From Kribbella qitaiheensis (GTDB lineage: Bacteria; Actinomycetota; Actinomycetes; Propionibacteriales; Kribbellaceae): a stretch of 64,000 nucleotides of DNA. Location: contig NZ_CP043661.1 in assembly GCF_014217565.1 (NCBI RefSeq), forward strand, positions 7,564,001-7,628,000, written 5' to 3'. The notes beneath the pieces are model-generated. The model had not been told where the DNA came from and ran no database searches. It saw only the letters and a list, made by a program, of their open reading frames with translations. Position numbers and translations under genes: made by a program. Of the stretch, positions 37,956 to 46,520 are shown piece after piece. The stretch's first letter is position 1; each line of letters starts with the position of its first letter.

Positions 37956-38284
37956 CCGCCTGTCCAACCGTGGAGAGCCCGCGAGCCAGCATCCTATGCG
38001 ACCGGCCAGGCGGCGAGATTTCCGACAGAGGGTGACCAAGCTGCCGGGATCGTCAGGTCGTCCGACGTCTTCGGTGGCGGACAGTGTCGCCGGGGTCGCT
38101 CCCGATCACCGTCGGTTCGGCGTCCAGCCACAACAGGGCGAAACGATACTTACCAGGGTAACGACCTCACAACACACGCTGCGTGACGTTCGCTTGTTGA
38201 GCATCAAGCGGTCTAGCCTGCGGGTGCTCGCGGCAAACGCGGGGGTCCGGACCTTTCCCGGACCATCCAGACATGGGAGGAACA
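37956..38284 (+). promoter_or_regulatory. divergent spacer with liv promoter and leader hairpin
   Basis: About 330 bases lie between the AfsR-type gene and livK. A possible -10 is TAGCCT at 38214-38219. The leader then contains a hairpin GGTCCGG/CCGGACC (38244-38264) that ends about 12 bases before the GGAGG of livK, so it could affect translation. The -35 is not clear. Confidence 0.4.
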
Positions 38285-39514
38285 GTGCAGCAGCGTTCCG
38301 TAGTACGGGTCGGCGCGTCGCTGATCGTTGCGTCGTTGGCTCTGACTGCTTGCGGTTCACGCAGCAACAACGACAACGGCGGCAGCACGGGTTCGACCAC
38401 CAAGACCGCCAAGATCGGTGTGATCGCACCCTTGTCGGGCGACCTGTCCGCACTTGGGCTGGGTATCCAGCACTCGGTGGAACTGGCCGTCAAGCAGGCC
38501 AACGACTCGAACGCGATCCCGGGCTGGAAGCTCGAGGTCGACGCCAAGGACGACGAGGGCAAGACGGACCCGGGCAAGAACGCCGCGACCTCGCTCGCCG
38601 GCGACCCCGCTGTCATCGGCGTGGTCGGCACGCTGAACACCAGCGTCGCCCAGCAGGTCCAGCCGGTCCTCGCGCCGAAGAACATCGTCCAGGTCTCGCC
38701 GGCCAACACCGGCCCCGGCCTGACCCAGGGCGCCCAGTGGCAGAGCGACCCCAAGCGGCCGTACGCGACGTACTTCCGTACCTGCACCACGGACGCGGTC
38801 CAGGGCCCGTTCGCGGCCCGGTACCTGTACGAGACCGCGAAGATCACCAAGGTCGCCACGATCCACGACAAGAAGGCCTACGGCCAGGGTCTGGTCGGCA
38901 CCTTCACCGAGGAGTTCAAGAAGCTCGGCGGTCAGGTCGTCTCGGCCCAGACCATCAACCCGGACGACGCGAACTTCCAGGCCGTCGTCTCGGCGATCAA
39001 GCCGTCGGCGCCGCAGGCGCTGTACTACGGTGGCGAGTACCCGAAGGCCGGTCCGCTCTCGCAGCAGATGAAGGCCGCCGGCCTGAACATCCCGCTGATG
39101 GGTGGAGACGGCATCTTCGACCCGAAGTACATCCAGCTCGGTGGCAAGACCAGCGACGGTGACCTGGCGACCTCGGTCGGCGCACCGGTCGAGGCGCTGG
39201 ATTCGGCCAAGAAGTTCGTCGCCGACTACAACGCGGCGGGCTACAAGGAGCCCTACGCGGCGTACGGCGGCTACTCCTTCGACGCGGCGAACTCGATCAT
39301 CAACGCGCTGAAGGTCTCGCTGAAGGACGCCAAGGATGTCGAGTCCGCGCGTAAGGCGACGGTCGACGCGATGGCTTCGGTGTCGTTCGACGGTGTCACC
39401 GGCAAGGTCGCGTTCGACCAGTACGGCGACACGACGTCCAAGGTGCTGACGGTCTACAAGGTCGCCGCCGGCAAGTGGGCGACGGTGGAGACCAAGGACT
39501 TCGCCACCAAGTAG
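38285..39514 (+). CDS. livK: branched-chain amino acid ABC transporter, substrate-binding lipoprotein
   Basis: This 409-residue periplasmic-type binding protein is tethered by a lipobox (LALTAC, Cys23). The mature start KIGVIAPLSGDLSALG, followed by VGTLNTSVAQQVQPVLA and YGQGLVGTFTEEFKKLGG, is typical of the Leu/Ile/Val-binding (Peripla_BP_6) family. GTG 38285 is preferred to ATG 38273 because GGAGG lies between them at proper spacing for the GTG. A strong hairpin follows the gene, as is usual where the binding protein must outnumber the permease. Confidence 0.93.
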   Translation: MQQRSVVRVGASLIVASLALTACGSRSNNDNGGSTGSTTKTAKIGVIAPLSGDLSALGLGIQHSVELAVKQANDSNAIPGWKLEVDAKDDEGKTDPGKNAATSLAGDPAVIGVVGTLNTSVAQQVQPVLAPKNIVQVSPANTGPGLTQGAQWQSDPKRPYATYFRTCTTDAVQGPFAARYLYETAKITKVATIHDKKAYGQGLVGTFTEEFKKLGGQVVSAQTINPDDANFQAVVSAIKPSAPQALYYGGEYPKAGPLSQQMKAAGLNIPLMGGDGIFDPKYIQLGGKTSDGDLATSVGAPVEALDSAKKFVADYNAAGYKEPYAAYGGYSFDAANSIINALKVSLKDAKDVESARKATVDAMASVSFDGVTGKVAFDQYGDTTSKVLTVYKVAAGKWATVETKDFATK

Positions 39515-39527
39515 TCGACCGCGTGAA

Positions 39528-39558
39528 ACCGGGGGTGGGACACCGTCCCACCCCCGGT
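39528..39558. terminator. hairpin between livK and livH
   Basis: ACCGGGGGTGGGA / TCCCACCCCCGGT, 13 perfect pairs with loop CACCG, 14 bases after the livK stop. It may act as a partial terminator or as a 3' stabiliser raising livK message over livHMGF. Confidence 0.75.
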
Positions 39559-39592
39559 GTCATGTCAGAACTGAGGTAGTTGGGAGGTCGAC

Positions 39593-40909
39593 GTGGACCA
39601 GTTCTTCCAGCAGCTCGTGAACGGGCTGACCCTGGGATCGCTGTACGCCCTGATCGCCGTCGGGTACACCGTCGTCTACGGCATCGTGCAGCTCATCAAC
39701 TTCGCCCATGGCGAGGTTTTCATGATCGGTGCGTTCGGCGCACTGAGTACTTATCTTTTGTTCTTCGACGGTCATACCTCGGTCTGGATCCTGCCGGTGA
39801 TGATCGTCGGTGCGATGGCCGCGTCCGTCGGGACCGCGGTGCTGATGGAACGTGTCGCGTATCGTCCCCTGCGGAACGCGCCACGCCTCGCACCGCTGAT
39901 CACCGCGATCGGTATCTCGGTGTTCCTGCAGGAGTTCATCCGGCTCCTGTACGACCGCCCGGGCTGGGCGGTGCTCGCGATGGCCGGGCTCACGCTGTTC
40001 GCCGCCTACCTGCTCGGCGCGCGGTTCACCAAGGTGCCGCTCGATCACCCGATCACCAAGTGGCGCGACCGCGCTCCGTTGCTGGCGGCAACTGTATTCG
40101 CGCTGGCGGTCTGGGCGCTGCTCCGGCTGGCCGAGCGGGACCTGTCGATCGTGATCACGCTGGCGGCGATCGTCGGTGGCCTGATCGTCGGTACTGCGGC
40201 CGGGTTGCTGTTCGCTGTCGGGGTGACCGGTACGGACCGGGCCAAGGCGCTGCTGCAGCCGATCGCGGTGGTGGCAGTCGCCACCGGCGTACTGATGGAG
40301 CTCGGCTGGCTGATCTTCAAGGAGATCATCGCCAAGGTCGAGTGGCCGAGCGCCAAGCAGCTCATTCCGTTCCCGCAGATCGATGTGGTGACCGGGAAGG
40401 CGATCGAGATCGGCAACGTCACCATCCAGCGGTCCGCCGTCTTCACGATTTTCGCGCTGGCGGTCTGTGCGGCGCTGCTCTGGTTCTTCATCAACCGGAC
40501 CAGGCTTGGCCGCGGTATGCAGGCGGTCTCGCAGGATCCTGACACCGCCCGCCTGATGGGTATCAACGTCGACCGCATCATCGTGGTCGCCTTCGCGCTC
40601 GGTGCCGTTCTGGCCGCGATCGCGGGTGTCTCGCAAGGGCTGCAGAACAACAACATCGACTTCCGGATGGGCTTCCTGGCCGGTCTGAAGGCGTTCACCG
40701 CGGCCGTGCTCGGTGGTATCGGCAACATCCAGGGCGCCGTCGTCGGTGGCCTGGTGCTTGGTGTCGTCGAGGCGATGGCCACGCAGTACGTTCCGGGGCA
40801 GTTCGGCGGTGGTTCCTGGAAGGACGTCTGGGCCTTCGTCCTGCTGATCCTGGTGCTGGTCTTCAGGCCGCAGGGTCTGCTCGGAGCAAGGGTGGTGGAC
40901 CGCGCATGA
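39593..40909 (+). CDS. livH: branched-chain amino acid ABC permease LivH, enlarged
   Basis: The N-terminal third (GLTLGSLYALIAVGYTVVYGI, LINFAHGEVFMIGAF, VLMERVAYRPLR, LAPLITAIGISVFLQE) and the C-terminal third (RTRLGRGMQAVSQDPDTARLMGI, LKAFTAAVLGGIGNIQGAVVGG) are typical LivH. Between about residues 125 and 250 lies an extra stretch with three or four more hydrophobic segments, making 438 residues against the usual 290-310. The reading frame is open and uninterrupted, so the insert looks real. GTG 39593 has GGGAGG upstream. It overlaps livM by four bases. Confidence 0.92.
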   Translation: MDQFFQQLVNGLTLGSLYALIAVGYTVVYGIVQLINFAHGEVFMIGAFGALSTYLLFFDGHTSVWILPVMIVGAMAASVGTAVLMERVAYRPLRNAPRLAPLITAIGISVFLQEFIRLLYDRPGWAVLAMAGLTLFAAYLLGARFTKVPLDHPITKWRDRAPLLAATVFALAVWALLRLAERDLSIVITLAAIVGGLIVGTAAGLLFAVGVTGTDRAKALLQPIAVVAVATGVLMELGWLIFKEIIAKVEWPSAKQLIPFPQIDVVTGKAIEIGNVTIQRSAVFTIFALAVCAALLWFFINRTRLGRGMQAVSQDPDTARLMGINVDRIIVVAFALGAVLAAIAGVSQGLQNNNIDFRMGFLAGLKAFTAAVLGGIGNIQGAVVGGLVLGVVEAMATQYVPGQFGGGSWKDVWAFVLLILVLVFRPQGLLGARVVDRA

Positions 40910-42600
40910 GCGCCACACAGACGACGGAGCCGCAGACGGCGAAATCGAACCGCGCGGCCTGGCCGCTGGCGATCGCCGGCGTACTGCTGGTGATCGTCGG
41001 TTCGTTCCTGTCCTGGAGCTACGACCGCAGCATTCTCGGTGACCTGTCGATCGTCGGTAACCCCGGTGGTCTGCAGCGACTGACCATCATCGGCGCCGTA
41101 CTGGCGTTGATCCTGCTGCTGGCGATCAAGGGTCCGCTGACCAGCCGGCTCGGCCATTGGCTGGACGCGACGCTCGGTCTGCGGGCGTTCGGCATCGGCC
41201 TGACGCTCTACATGGTGCTGGTCGTGGTTGCCATCGGCAAAGAGTCCGACGGCCTGATCAACGTCGACCCGGGCGCGTACATCAGCCTGGTCGGCTCGAT
41301 CCTGCTGCTGGTCGGTTCGCGGCTGCTGCCGCTGCGCCAGCTGAAGGACCTGAGCAAGGCGAGGCTGGCGGGCTGGGCCGAGATCCTGGCCATCGCGGTG
41401 ACGATGGCGGCGATCTTGTTCGGCGCCGCCTACGCGCTCGGACTGACCGACGCGTGGTCGTTCGTGCTCTGCCTGGTCTTCTTCGCGCTGGTCGTCATCG
41501 TGATGTTCCGTACCGGCACGCTGAGCTGGTTCGGCCACGTCGCGCAGCGGCACAAGAAGGTGCTCACGCTGGCCGCGTTCGCGGTCGCGTTCTTCTTCCC
41601 GTTCACCCAGAACGGGTCGGACGCGAACATGTCGATCGCGACCCAGGTGCTGATCTTCGCGGCGACCGCGATGGGCCTGAACATCGTGGTCGGCCTGGCC
41701 GGTCTGCTCGACCTCGGTTACATCGCCTTCCTCGGGTCCGGCGCGTACGTCGCCGCGATGCTGTCCGAGTCGGCGTTCGCGACCATCGACTGGCACCCGC
41801 CGTTCCCGATCGTCGTACTGCTCGGTGCCTGCGTGGCGGCCACCCTTGGTCTCATCATCGGTTCGCCGACGCTGCGGGTCTCGGGTGACTACCTGGCCAT
41901 CGTGACGCTGGGCTTCGGTGAGATCTTCCGGCTGACGATGTTCAACCTGGACGGCACCAACGGTCCGCTGCTGACCAACGGCCCGAACGGTATTCCCGGC
42001 ATCCCCGAGCTGCAGATCGGCGGGTTCAACTTCGGTGACCCGCACACTGTGGCCGGTATCGAGCTGGGTCGCTTCACGAACTACTACTTCCTGCTGCTGA
42101 TCCTGATCGCCTTCGTCATCCTGGTCTTCGCCCGGCTGAACGACAGCCGGATCGGCCGCGGCTGGGTGGCGATCCGTGAGGACGAGAAGGCCGCCGAGGC
42201 GATGGGTGTCAACGTCTTCGGACTGAAGATCCTCGCCTTCGCGATCGGCGCGTTCCTGGCCGGTCTGGCCGGCACCATCAAGGCGCACCAGGACGTTGCC
42301 GTCAGCCCCGACCAGTACGTCTTCCTGGAGTCGGCGTTCCTGCTGGCCGCGATCGTGCTCGGCGGTATGGGCACCATCGCCGGTGTGTTGCTGGGAGCAA
42401 CGATCCTGAAGCTGCTGCCGGAGAAGCTGCGGTTCTTCTCGGAGTACCGGCTGTTGATGTTCGGTCTGCTGCTGGTGCTGATGATGCGGTTCCGGCCCGA
42501 GGGACTGGTCGCGAGTAGACGCAGGCAGCTGGAGTTCCACGAAGCGGACGAAGCGCTCGCCGTGGCGATCGGCAGCGAACTGGTGGAGGAGGCGAAATGA
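40906..42600 (+). CDS. livM: branched-chain amino acid ABC permease LivM, long N-terminus
   Basis: The product has 564 residues. The LivM core starts at about 245 (QVLIFAATAMGLNIVVGLAGLLDLGYIAFLGSGAY) and includes SPTLRVSGDYLAIVTLGFGEI and RIGRGWVAIREDEKAAEAMGVN. The first 240 residues hold about six extra membrane segments, as in other long actinobacterial LivM proteins. The C-terminal RFRPEGLVASRRRQLEFH lies in the cytoplasm. It forms the membrane channel with LivH. Both ends overlap neighbouring genes (ATGA). Confidence 0.93.
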   Translation: MSATQTTEPQTAKSNRAAWPLAIAGVLLVIVGSFLSWSYDRSILGDLSIVGNPGGLQRLTIIGAVLALILLLAIKGPLTSRLGHWLDATLGLRAFGIGLTLYMVLVVVAIGKESDGLINVDPGAYISLVGSILLLVGSRLLPLRQLKDLSKARLAGWAEILAIAVTMAAILFGAAYALGLTDAWSFVLCLVFFALVVIVMFRTGTLSWFGHVAQRHKKVLTLAAFAVAFFFPFTQNGSDANMSIATQVLIFAATAMGLNIVVGLAGLLDLGYIAFLGSGAYVAAMLSESAFATIDWHPPFPIVVLLGACVAATLGLIIGSPTLRVSGDYLAIVTLGFGEIFRLTMFNLDGTNGPLLTNGPNGIPGIPELQIGGFNFGDPHTVAGIELGRFTNYYFLLLILIAFVILVFARLNDSRIGRGWVAIREDEKAAEAMGVNVFGLKILAFAIGAFLAGLAGTIKAHQDVAVSPDQYVFLESAFLLAAIVLGGMGTIAGVLLGATILKLLPEKLRFFSEYRLLMFGLLLVLMMRFRPEGLVASRRRQLEFHEADEALAVAIGSELVEEAK

Positions 42601-43478
42601 CGGTCACGGATGCGGCGGCAAGCCCGGCGCGCGCGATCGGCCAGCCGGTGCTGGAGGCCTCCGGGGTGACCATGCGGTTCGGCGGTCTGCTGGCGGTCAA
42701 CGACGTCAACCTGACCGTCCGCGAGGGCGAGATCGTCGGTCTGATCGGCCCGAACGGAGCCGGCAAGACGACGTTCTTCAACTGCCTTACCGGCCTCTAC
42801 AAACCCACCAGCGGCCAGGTGCAGTTCGCCGGCAAGCCGTTGGCGCCGAAGCCGCGGGCGGTGGTTCGGGCCGGGATGGCGCGGACGTTCCAGAACATCC
42901 GCCTGTTCGCCAACATGACGGCGCTGGAGAACGTGATGGTCGGGCGCTACTGCCGGACCAGTTCGGGTGCGCTCACCTCGGTCCTGCGTGGTCCGAAGTT
43001 CCGGCGCGAGGAGACTGCCACCAGGGCGCGGGCCCAGGAGCTGCTCGAGTTCGTCGGGCTCGGCAAGTCGGGCGAGTACCTGGCCCGCAACATGCCGTAC
43101 GGCGACCAGCGTCGGCTCGAGATCGCCCGGGCGCTGGCCACCGACCCGAAGCTCATCCTGCTGGACGAGCCGACGGCCGGGATGAACCCGCAGGAGACCA
43201 GGCAGGCCAGCGACCTGATCTTCAAGATCAGGGACTCCGGCCTGTCGGTGGTCGTGATCGAGCACGACATGCGGTTCATCTTCAACCTCTGCGACCGGGT
43301 GCTCTGCCTGGTCCGTGGCGAGGCCCTGATCGAGGGCACGCCGGGGGAGGTCCAGTCGGATCCGCGGGTGATCGAGGCCTACATCGGCACCGGTGAGGAC
43401 GACGACGAGGACGAGGTGGACGTCGCCGAGGCCCGGGTCCAGGACACTACTGTCAGCGAGCAGGAGGGGCAGTCATGA
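42597..43478 (+). CDS. livG: branched-chain amino acid ABC ATPase LivG
   Basis: This 293-residue ATPase has Walker A GPNGAGKTT (about residue 48), the Q-loop region RTFQNIRLF, a divergent signature MPYGDQRRLEIARAL, Walker B ILLDEPTAGMNPQE and the switch VVIEHDMRFIF. The C-terminus carries a short acidic tail (DDDEDEVDVAEA). ATG 42597 overlaps the livM stop, with GGAGGAGG upstream. Confidence 0.95.
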   Translation: MTVTDAAASPARAIGQPVLEASGVTMRFGGLLAVNDVNLTVREGEIVGLIGPNGAGKTTFFNCLTGLYKPTSGQVQFAGKPLAPKPRAVVRAGMARTFQNIRLFANMTALENVMVGRYCRTSSGALTSVLRGPKFRREETATRARAQELLEFVGLGKSGEYLARNMPYGDQRRLEIARALATDPKLILLDEPTAGMNPQETRQASDLIFKIRDSGLSVVVIEHDMRFIFNLCDRVLCLVRGEALIEGTPGEVQSDPRVIEAYIGTGEDDDEDEVDVAEARVQDTTVSEQEGQS

Positions 43479-44191
43479 CCGCGATGCTCGAGGTCCGCGA
43501 CCTGGAAGTTGCCTACGGCAAGATCGTCGCGGTGAAGAAGATCAGCTTCTCCGTCGAGCAGGGCCAGGTGGTCTCGCTGATCGGCACGAACGGTGCCGGT
43601 AAGACGACCACGCTGCGGACGATCTCGGGTCTGCTCCGGCCGACGCACGGCGAGATCCTGTTCCAGGGTGAGCGGATCGACCAGGTGCCGGCCCACGACA
43701 TCGTCTCGATGGGGCTGGCACACTCACCCGAGGGCCGGCGGATCTTCCCCCGGCTGTCGGTGGAGGAGAACCTGCTGCTCGGTGCGTTCGCGCGCAACGA
43801 CCACTCGGCGATCCGGTCCGACCTGGATTCGGCGTACGACCTGTTCCCGATCCTGGGAGAGCGCCGCAAGCAGCCGGCCGGCACCTTCTCCGGTGGTGAG
43901 CAGCAGATGCTCGCGATGGGCCGGGCGATGATGAGCAAGCCCAAGCTGATGATGCTGGACGAGCCGTCGATGGGTCTGTCGCCGATCATGATGAAGCGCA
44001 TCATGTCGACGGTCACCGAACTGCAGAAGCAGGGCACGACGATCCTGCTGGTCGAGCAGAACGCCCAGGCAGCCCTGAAGCGCGCCGACTACGGCTACGT
44101 GCTGGAGGTCGGCAAGATCGTCCTGTCCGGCACCGGCCGAGACCTCCTCACCAACGACGAGGTCCGCAAGGCCTACCTCGGCGAGGACTGA
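43475..44191 (+). CDS. livF: branched-chain amino acid ABC ATPase LivF
   Basis: This 238-residue ATPase has Walker A GTNGAGKTT, signature FSGGEQQMLAMGRAMM, Walker B LMMLDEPSMGLSP and switch LLVEQNAQ, the LivF pattern. It pairs with LivG to drive LivHM. It starts at ATG 43475, overlapping livG. It is the last gene of the operon; a branched hairpin and two 56-bp palindromes follow. Confidence 0.95.
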   Translation: MTAMLEVRDLEVAYGKIVAVKKISFSVEQGQVVSLIGTNGAGKTTTLRTISGLLRPTHGEILFQGERIDQVPAHDIVSMGLAHSPEGRRIFPRLSVEENLLLGAFARNDHSAIRSDLDSAYDLFPILGERRKQPAGTFSGGEQQMLAMGRAMMSKPKLMMLDEPSMGLSPIMMKRIMSTVTELQKQGTTILLVEQNAQAALKRADYGYVLEVGKIVLSGTGRDLLTNDEVRKAYLGED

Positions 44192-44198
44192 CCCCCCC

Positions 44199-44257
44199 CG
44201 CAGTACCAGTTGCTGAGAGCCCCGATCTCCTGGAGACCGGGCTCCCGGCGTACTGCG
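44199..44257. terminator. liv operon terminator
   Basis: Outer arms CGCAGTAC/GTACTGCG enclose a second stem GAGCCC...TCTC / GAGA...GGGCTC. It begins 8 bases after the livF stop. Confidence 0.65.
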
Positions 44258-44313
44258 CCCGCTTTGCGGCTCCTCCGTAGCCCGCTCGACCCACCCACCC
44301 CGACCCGCGGGGC

Positions 44314-44369
44314 CTTGGTGCATGGGTTGAGCATCTGCTGGCCAAGAAACGCTCAGGTCGTGCACAAAG
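44314..44369. repeat. 56-bp palindromic repeat, copy E
   Basis: Left arm CTTGGTGCATGGGTTGAGCA, right arm CGCTCAGGTCGTGCACAAAG. Same 56-base length and ends as copies A-D, 37 kb away, with a G for T change in the left end. Confidence 0.9.
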
Positions 44370-44397
44370 GGGGCGGGCCACCTCGCCACCACCCAGA

Positions 44398-44453
44398 CTT
44401 TGTGCACGCCGTGAGGATCGATCGCGGGAGTAATGCTCACGTCGTGCACAAGG
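44398..44453. repeat. 56-bp palindromic repeat, copy F
   Basis: Left arm CTTTGTGCACGCCGTGAGGA, right arm TGCTCACGTCGTGCACAAGG. The terminal T-G pair replaces T-A. It lies 28 bases after copy E. Confidence 0.88.
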
Positions 44454-44487
44454 CTGGCCGCGGGACCGCACGAGTTGCTGCTTGGGG

Positions 44488-45228
44488 TCAGCGGCGGATG
44501 ACGATGAGGAGTTGGACCAGGAGCGGCGCGACGATCAGGGCGGGGAGGAGGTCGGCGACCGCGATTTGTTTGAGTTTGAGTAGGCGTAGGGCTACGCCGA
44601 TCAGGAGTACGCCGCCGGTGGCGCCTAGGGCGGTGACGTGGGCCTCCGGGAGGACGTCGCCTAGGACGGCACCGACCGCGGTCATCAAGCCCTGGACGAC
44701 CAGCACGACGATTGCCGAGGCGGCTACGCCCCAGCCTAGGGAGGCAGCGAAGGCGATGGAGGCGAAGCCGTCCAGGACCGACTTGAGGAAGAGTTGGTCG
44801 GCGCCGCGGCCGAGGCCGTCGGAGAGGGCGCCCAGGAAGGTCAGGGGGCCCACGCAGAAGACCATCGACGCGGAGACGAAGCCTTCTACGAAGGTGCTCT
44901 CGCCGTCGCCGCGGCTGAAGCGGTGCTGCATCCAGGCGCCCAGACCCTCCAACCGCTGTTCGATCCGTAGCAGCGAGCCGGTGATTCCGCCGATCAGCAT
45001 CGCGCCGAGCACGATCAGTACGGGCGCGCTGTCGCCGACCGCGTCGCTGAGCGCGTGGTCTCCGACCGTAAGCGCGGAAGTGATCGCGATCAGCAGCGTG
45101 ACCAGGCCCAGTGCGTCGGTGACCAGGTCCCTGGTGCGCTGGCTCAAGCGGTGGCCGATGAGTACGCCGAGCACGGATCCGGTGAGGACCGTCGCGATGT
45201 TCACGACAGTCCCGATTCCGATGAACAA
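44488..45228 (-). CDS. DUF554 family membrane protein
   Basis: This 246-residue protein has about seven membrane segments. The start FIGIGTVVNIATVLTGSVLG and GAMLIGGITGSLLRIEQRLEGLG are typical of the DUF554 family, as is FVSASMVFCVGPLTFLGALSDGL. The start is taken as TTG 45228 with GGAG upstream; the frame upstream of it encodes nothing family-like. DUF554 proteins are often adjacent to polyamine or transport genes, but their role is unknown. Confidence 0.8.
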   Translation of the reverse strand: MFIGIGTVVNIATVLTGSVLGVLIGHRLSQRTRDLVTDALGLVTLLIAITSALTVGDHALSDAVGDSAPVLIVLGAMLIGGITGSLLRIEQRLEGLGAWMQHRFSRGDGESTFVEGFVSASMVFCVGPLTFLGALSDGLGRGADQLFLKSVLDGFASIAFAASLGWGVAASAIVVLVVQGLMTAVGAVLGDVLPEAHVTALGATGGVLLIGVALRLLKLKQIAVADLLPALIVAPLLVQLLIVIRR

Positions 45229-45385
45229 CCTGGTCTCCGATCGCCGGCTGTGATCGCCGGTGTGGGGGCTGTAAGGTGCGCGAGTCACCGCTTTGAAAGT
45301 GACCCCGGAAGCCCTACTGTTGCGCGGGGATGAGCGTATCCGCCCGTCCTGTTCACTTCGGGGTGGACCAGACCAGGAGGCCGAC

Positions 45386-46030
45386 GTGGCACCACTCATC
45401 GAGGTGCGCGACGCTCGCCCGGACGACGCCGACGCCTTGGTGACGCTGTGGCGGGAGATGGCCGCCGGCACCGGACACCAGTCCAGGCTGCTGGCAGCGC
45501 CCACCGCCGAGTCTGCCCGGACATCGATCGCCCGGCAGCAGAAGGACTCGTTCGGCCGGCTCGTGGTGGGGGAGATCGATGGTCACCTGGGTGGGATGGC
45601 CTACCTGCGGCAGACGTCGATCAGCCCGTTGCACGACGAAGTCACTGTGACAGTGGAGTATCTGCACGTCAGCGACCATGCCCGCAGGCACGGCCTGGGT
45701 AAGGCGCTGATCGCCGAGGCAGCCGGCTGGGCCGAGCACGAGAACTGCCCGCACCTTGCCGTGGTGGCCCCCGCGATCGCTCGCGAGGCCAACAGGTTCC
45801 TTGCCAGGTTGGGGCTAGGACAGGCCGCCGTACTGCGGTTCGCCAGCACCCACACCGTACGGCGGCGCCTGGCGGCCGAGCACGCCCCGAATCTGCTGGC
45901 CCTGCTGTCGTCGCGCCGTTCGGTGATCGCGCGACGCGCCCAGCTCACCAGGTCGCCGCTGACCGACGACCCGGCGTACGCGGGGACTGACCTCAGGATC
46001 CCGGCGGAGCCTGAATCAGCTGGCACGTGA
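45386..46030 (+). CDS. GNAT-family N-acetyltransferase
   Basis: This 214-residue protein shows EVRDARPDDADALVTLWREM at the start and VTVEYLHVSDHARRHGLGKALIAEAAGWA, the acetyl-CoA loop (RRHGLG), in the middle. GTG 45386 has AGGAGG six bases upstream. The C-terminal 50 residues are a basic extension outside the GNAT fold. The substrate is unknown. It converges with and overlaps the thioesterase by 38 bases. Confidence 0.82.
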   Translation: MAPLIEVRDARPDDADALVTLWREMAAGTGHQSRLLAAPTAESARTSIARQQKDSFGRLVVGEIDGHLGGMAYLRQTSISPLHDEVTVTVEYLHVSDHARRHGLGKALIAEAAGWAEHENCPHLAVVAPAIAREANRFLARLGLGQAAVLRFASTHTVRRRLAAEHAPNLLALLSSRRSVIARRAQLTRSPLTDDPAYAGTDLRIPAEPESAGT

Positions 46031-46421
46031 TCCGGGCAGTGCAGACCCGCTTGTCCCGCTCGTCGGTGATGACGATCTCGTACGACGTGGTCGTGCGGCC
46101 GAGGTAGATCGGCTTCGCGACGCCGGTGACGACGCCTTCGCGGACGGCCCGGTGGTGGGTGGCGTTGATGTCGACGCCGACAGCGACCTTGTCGAAGGCG
46201 GCGGCGTGCAGCGCGGACCCGATCGAGCCGAGGGTCTCCGCCAGCACGCAGGAGGCACCGCCGTGCAGCAGCCCGTACGGCTGGACGTTGCCCTTCACCG
46301 GCATGGTGGCGACGATCCGCTCGGCGCTGGCCTCGGTGAGCACGATGCCCATCAGGTCGAGCAGGGTGCCCTCGGTCATCATCCCCGGCGGGAGATCCAG
46401 GTCGGGCTTCTCGTCGGTCAC
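45993..46421 (-). CDS. PaaI-family hotdog thioesterase
   Basis: This 142-residue hotdog-fold protein has the sequence VQPYGLLHGGASCVLAETLGSIG with the HGG motif and the catalytic acidic residue on the following helix. GVDINATHHRAVREG and YLGRTTTSYEIVITDE complete the family pattern. It hydrolyses acyl-CoA, probably aromatic or medium-chain. GTG 46421 follows GAGGAG. It lies about 100 bases from polA, divergently. Confidence 0.9.
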   Translation of the reverse strand: MTDEKPDLDLPPGMMTEGTLLDLMGIVLTEASAERIVATMPVKGNVQPYGLLHGGASCVLAETLGSIGSALHAAAFDKVAVGVDINATHHRAVREGVVTGVAKPIYLGRTTTSYEIVITDERDKRVCTARITCQLIQAPPGS

Positions 46422-46520
46422 AGTCTCTCCTCGGCCTCTCGCGATGTGTCGTTTCGAAGAGTACGTGAGCCCCCGCGTGCGGGTGCGGGAACTGTCGGTG
46501 GGACCCACTAGAGTCGGTGT

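Larger units (their letters stand above)
44192..44487. other. convergent spacer after livF
   Basis: Nearly 300 bases between the converging livF and DUF554 genes. It holds a long hairpin and palindrome copies E and F. No gene is supported. Confidence 0.75.
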
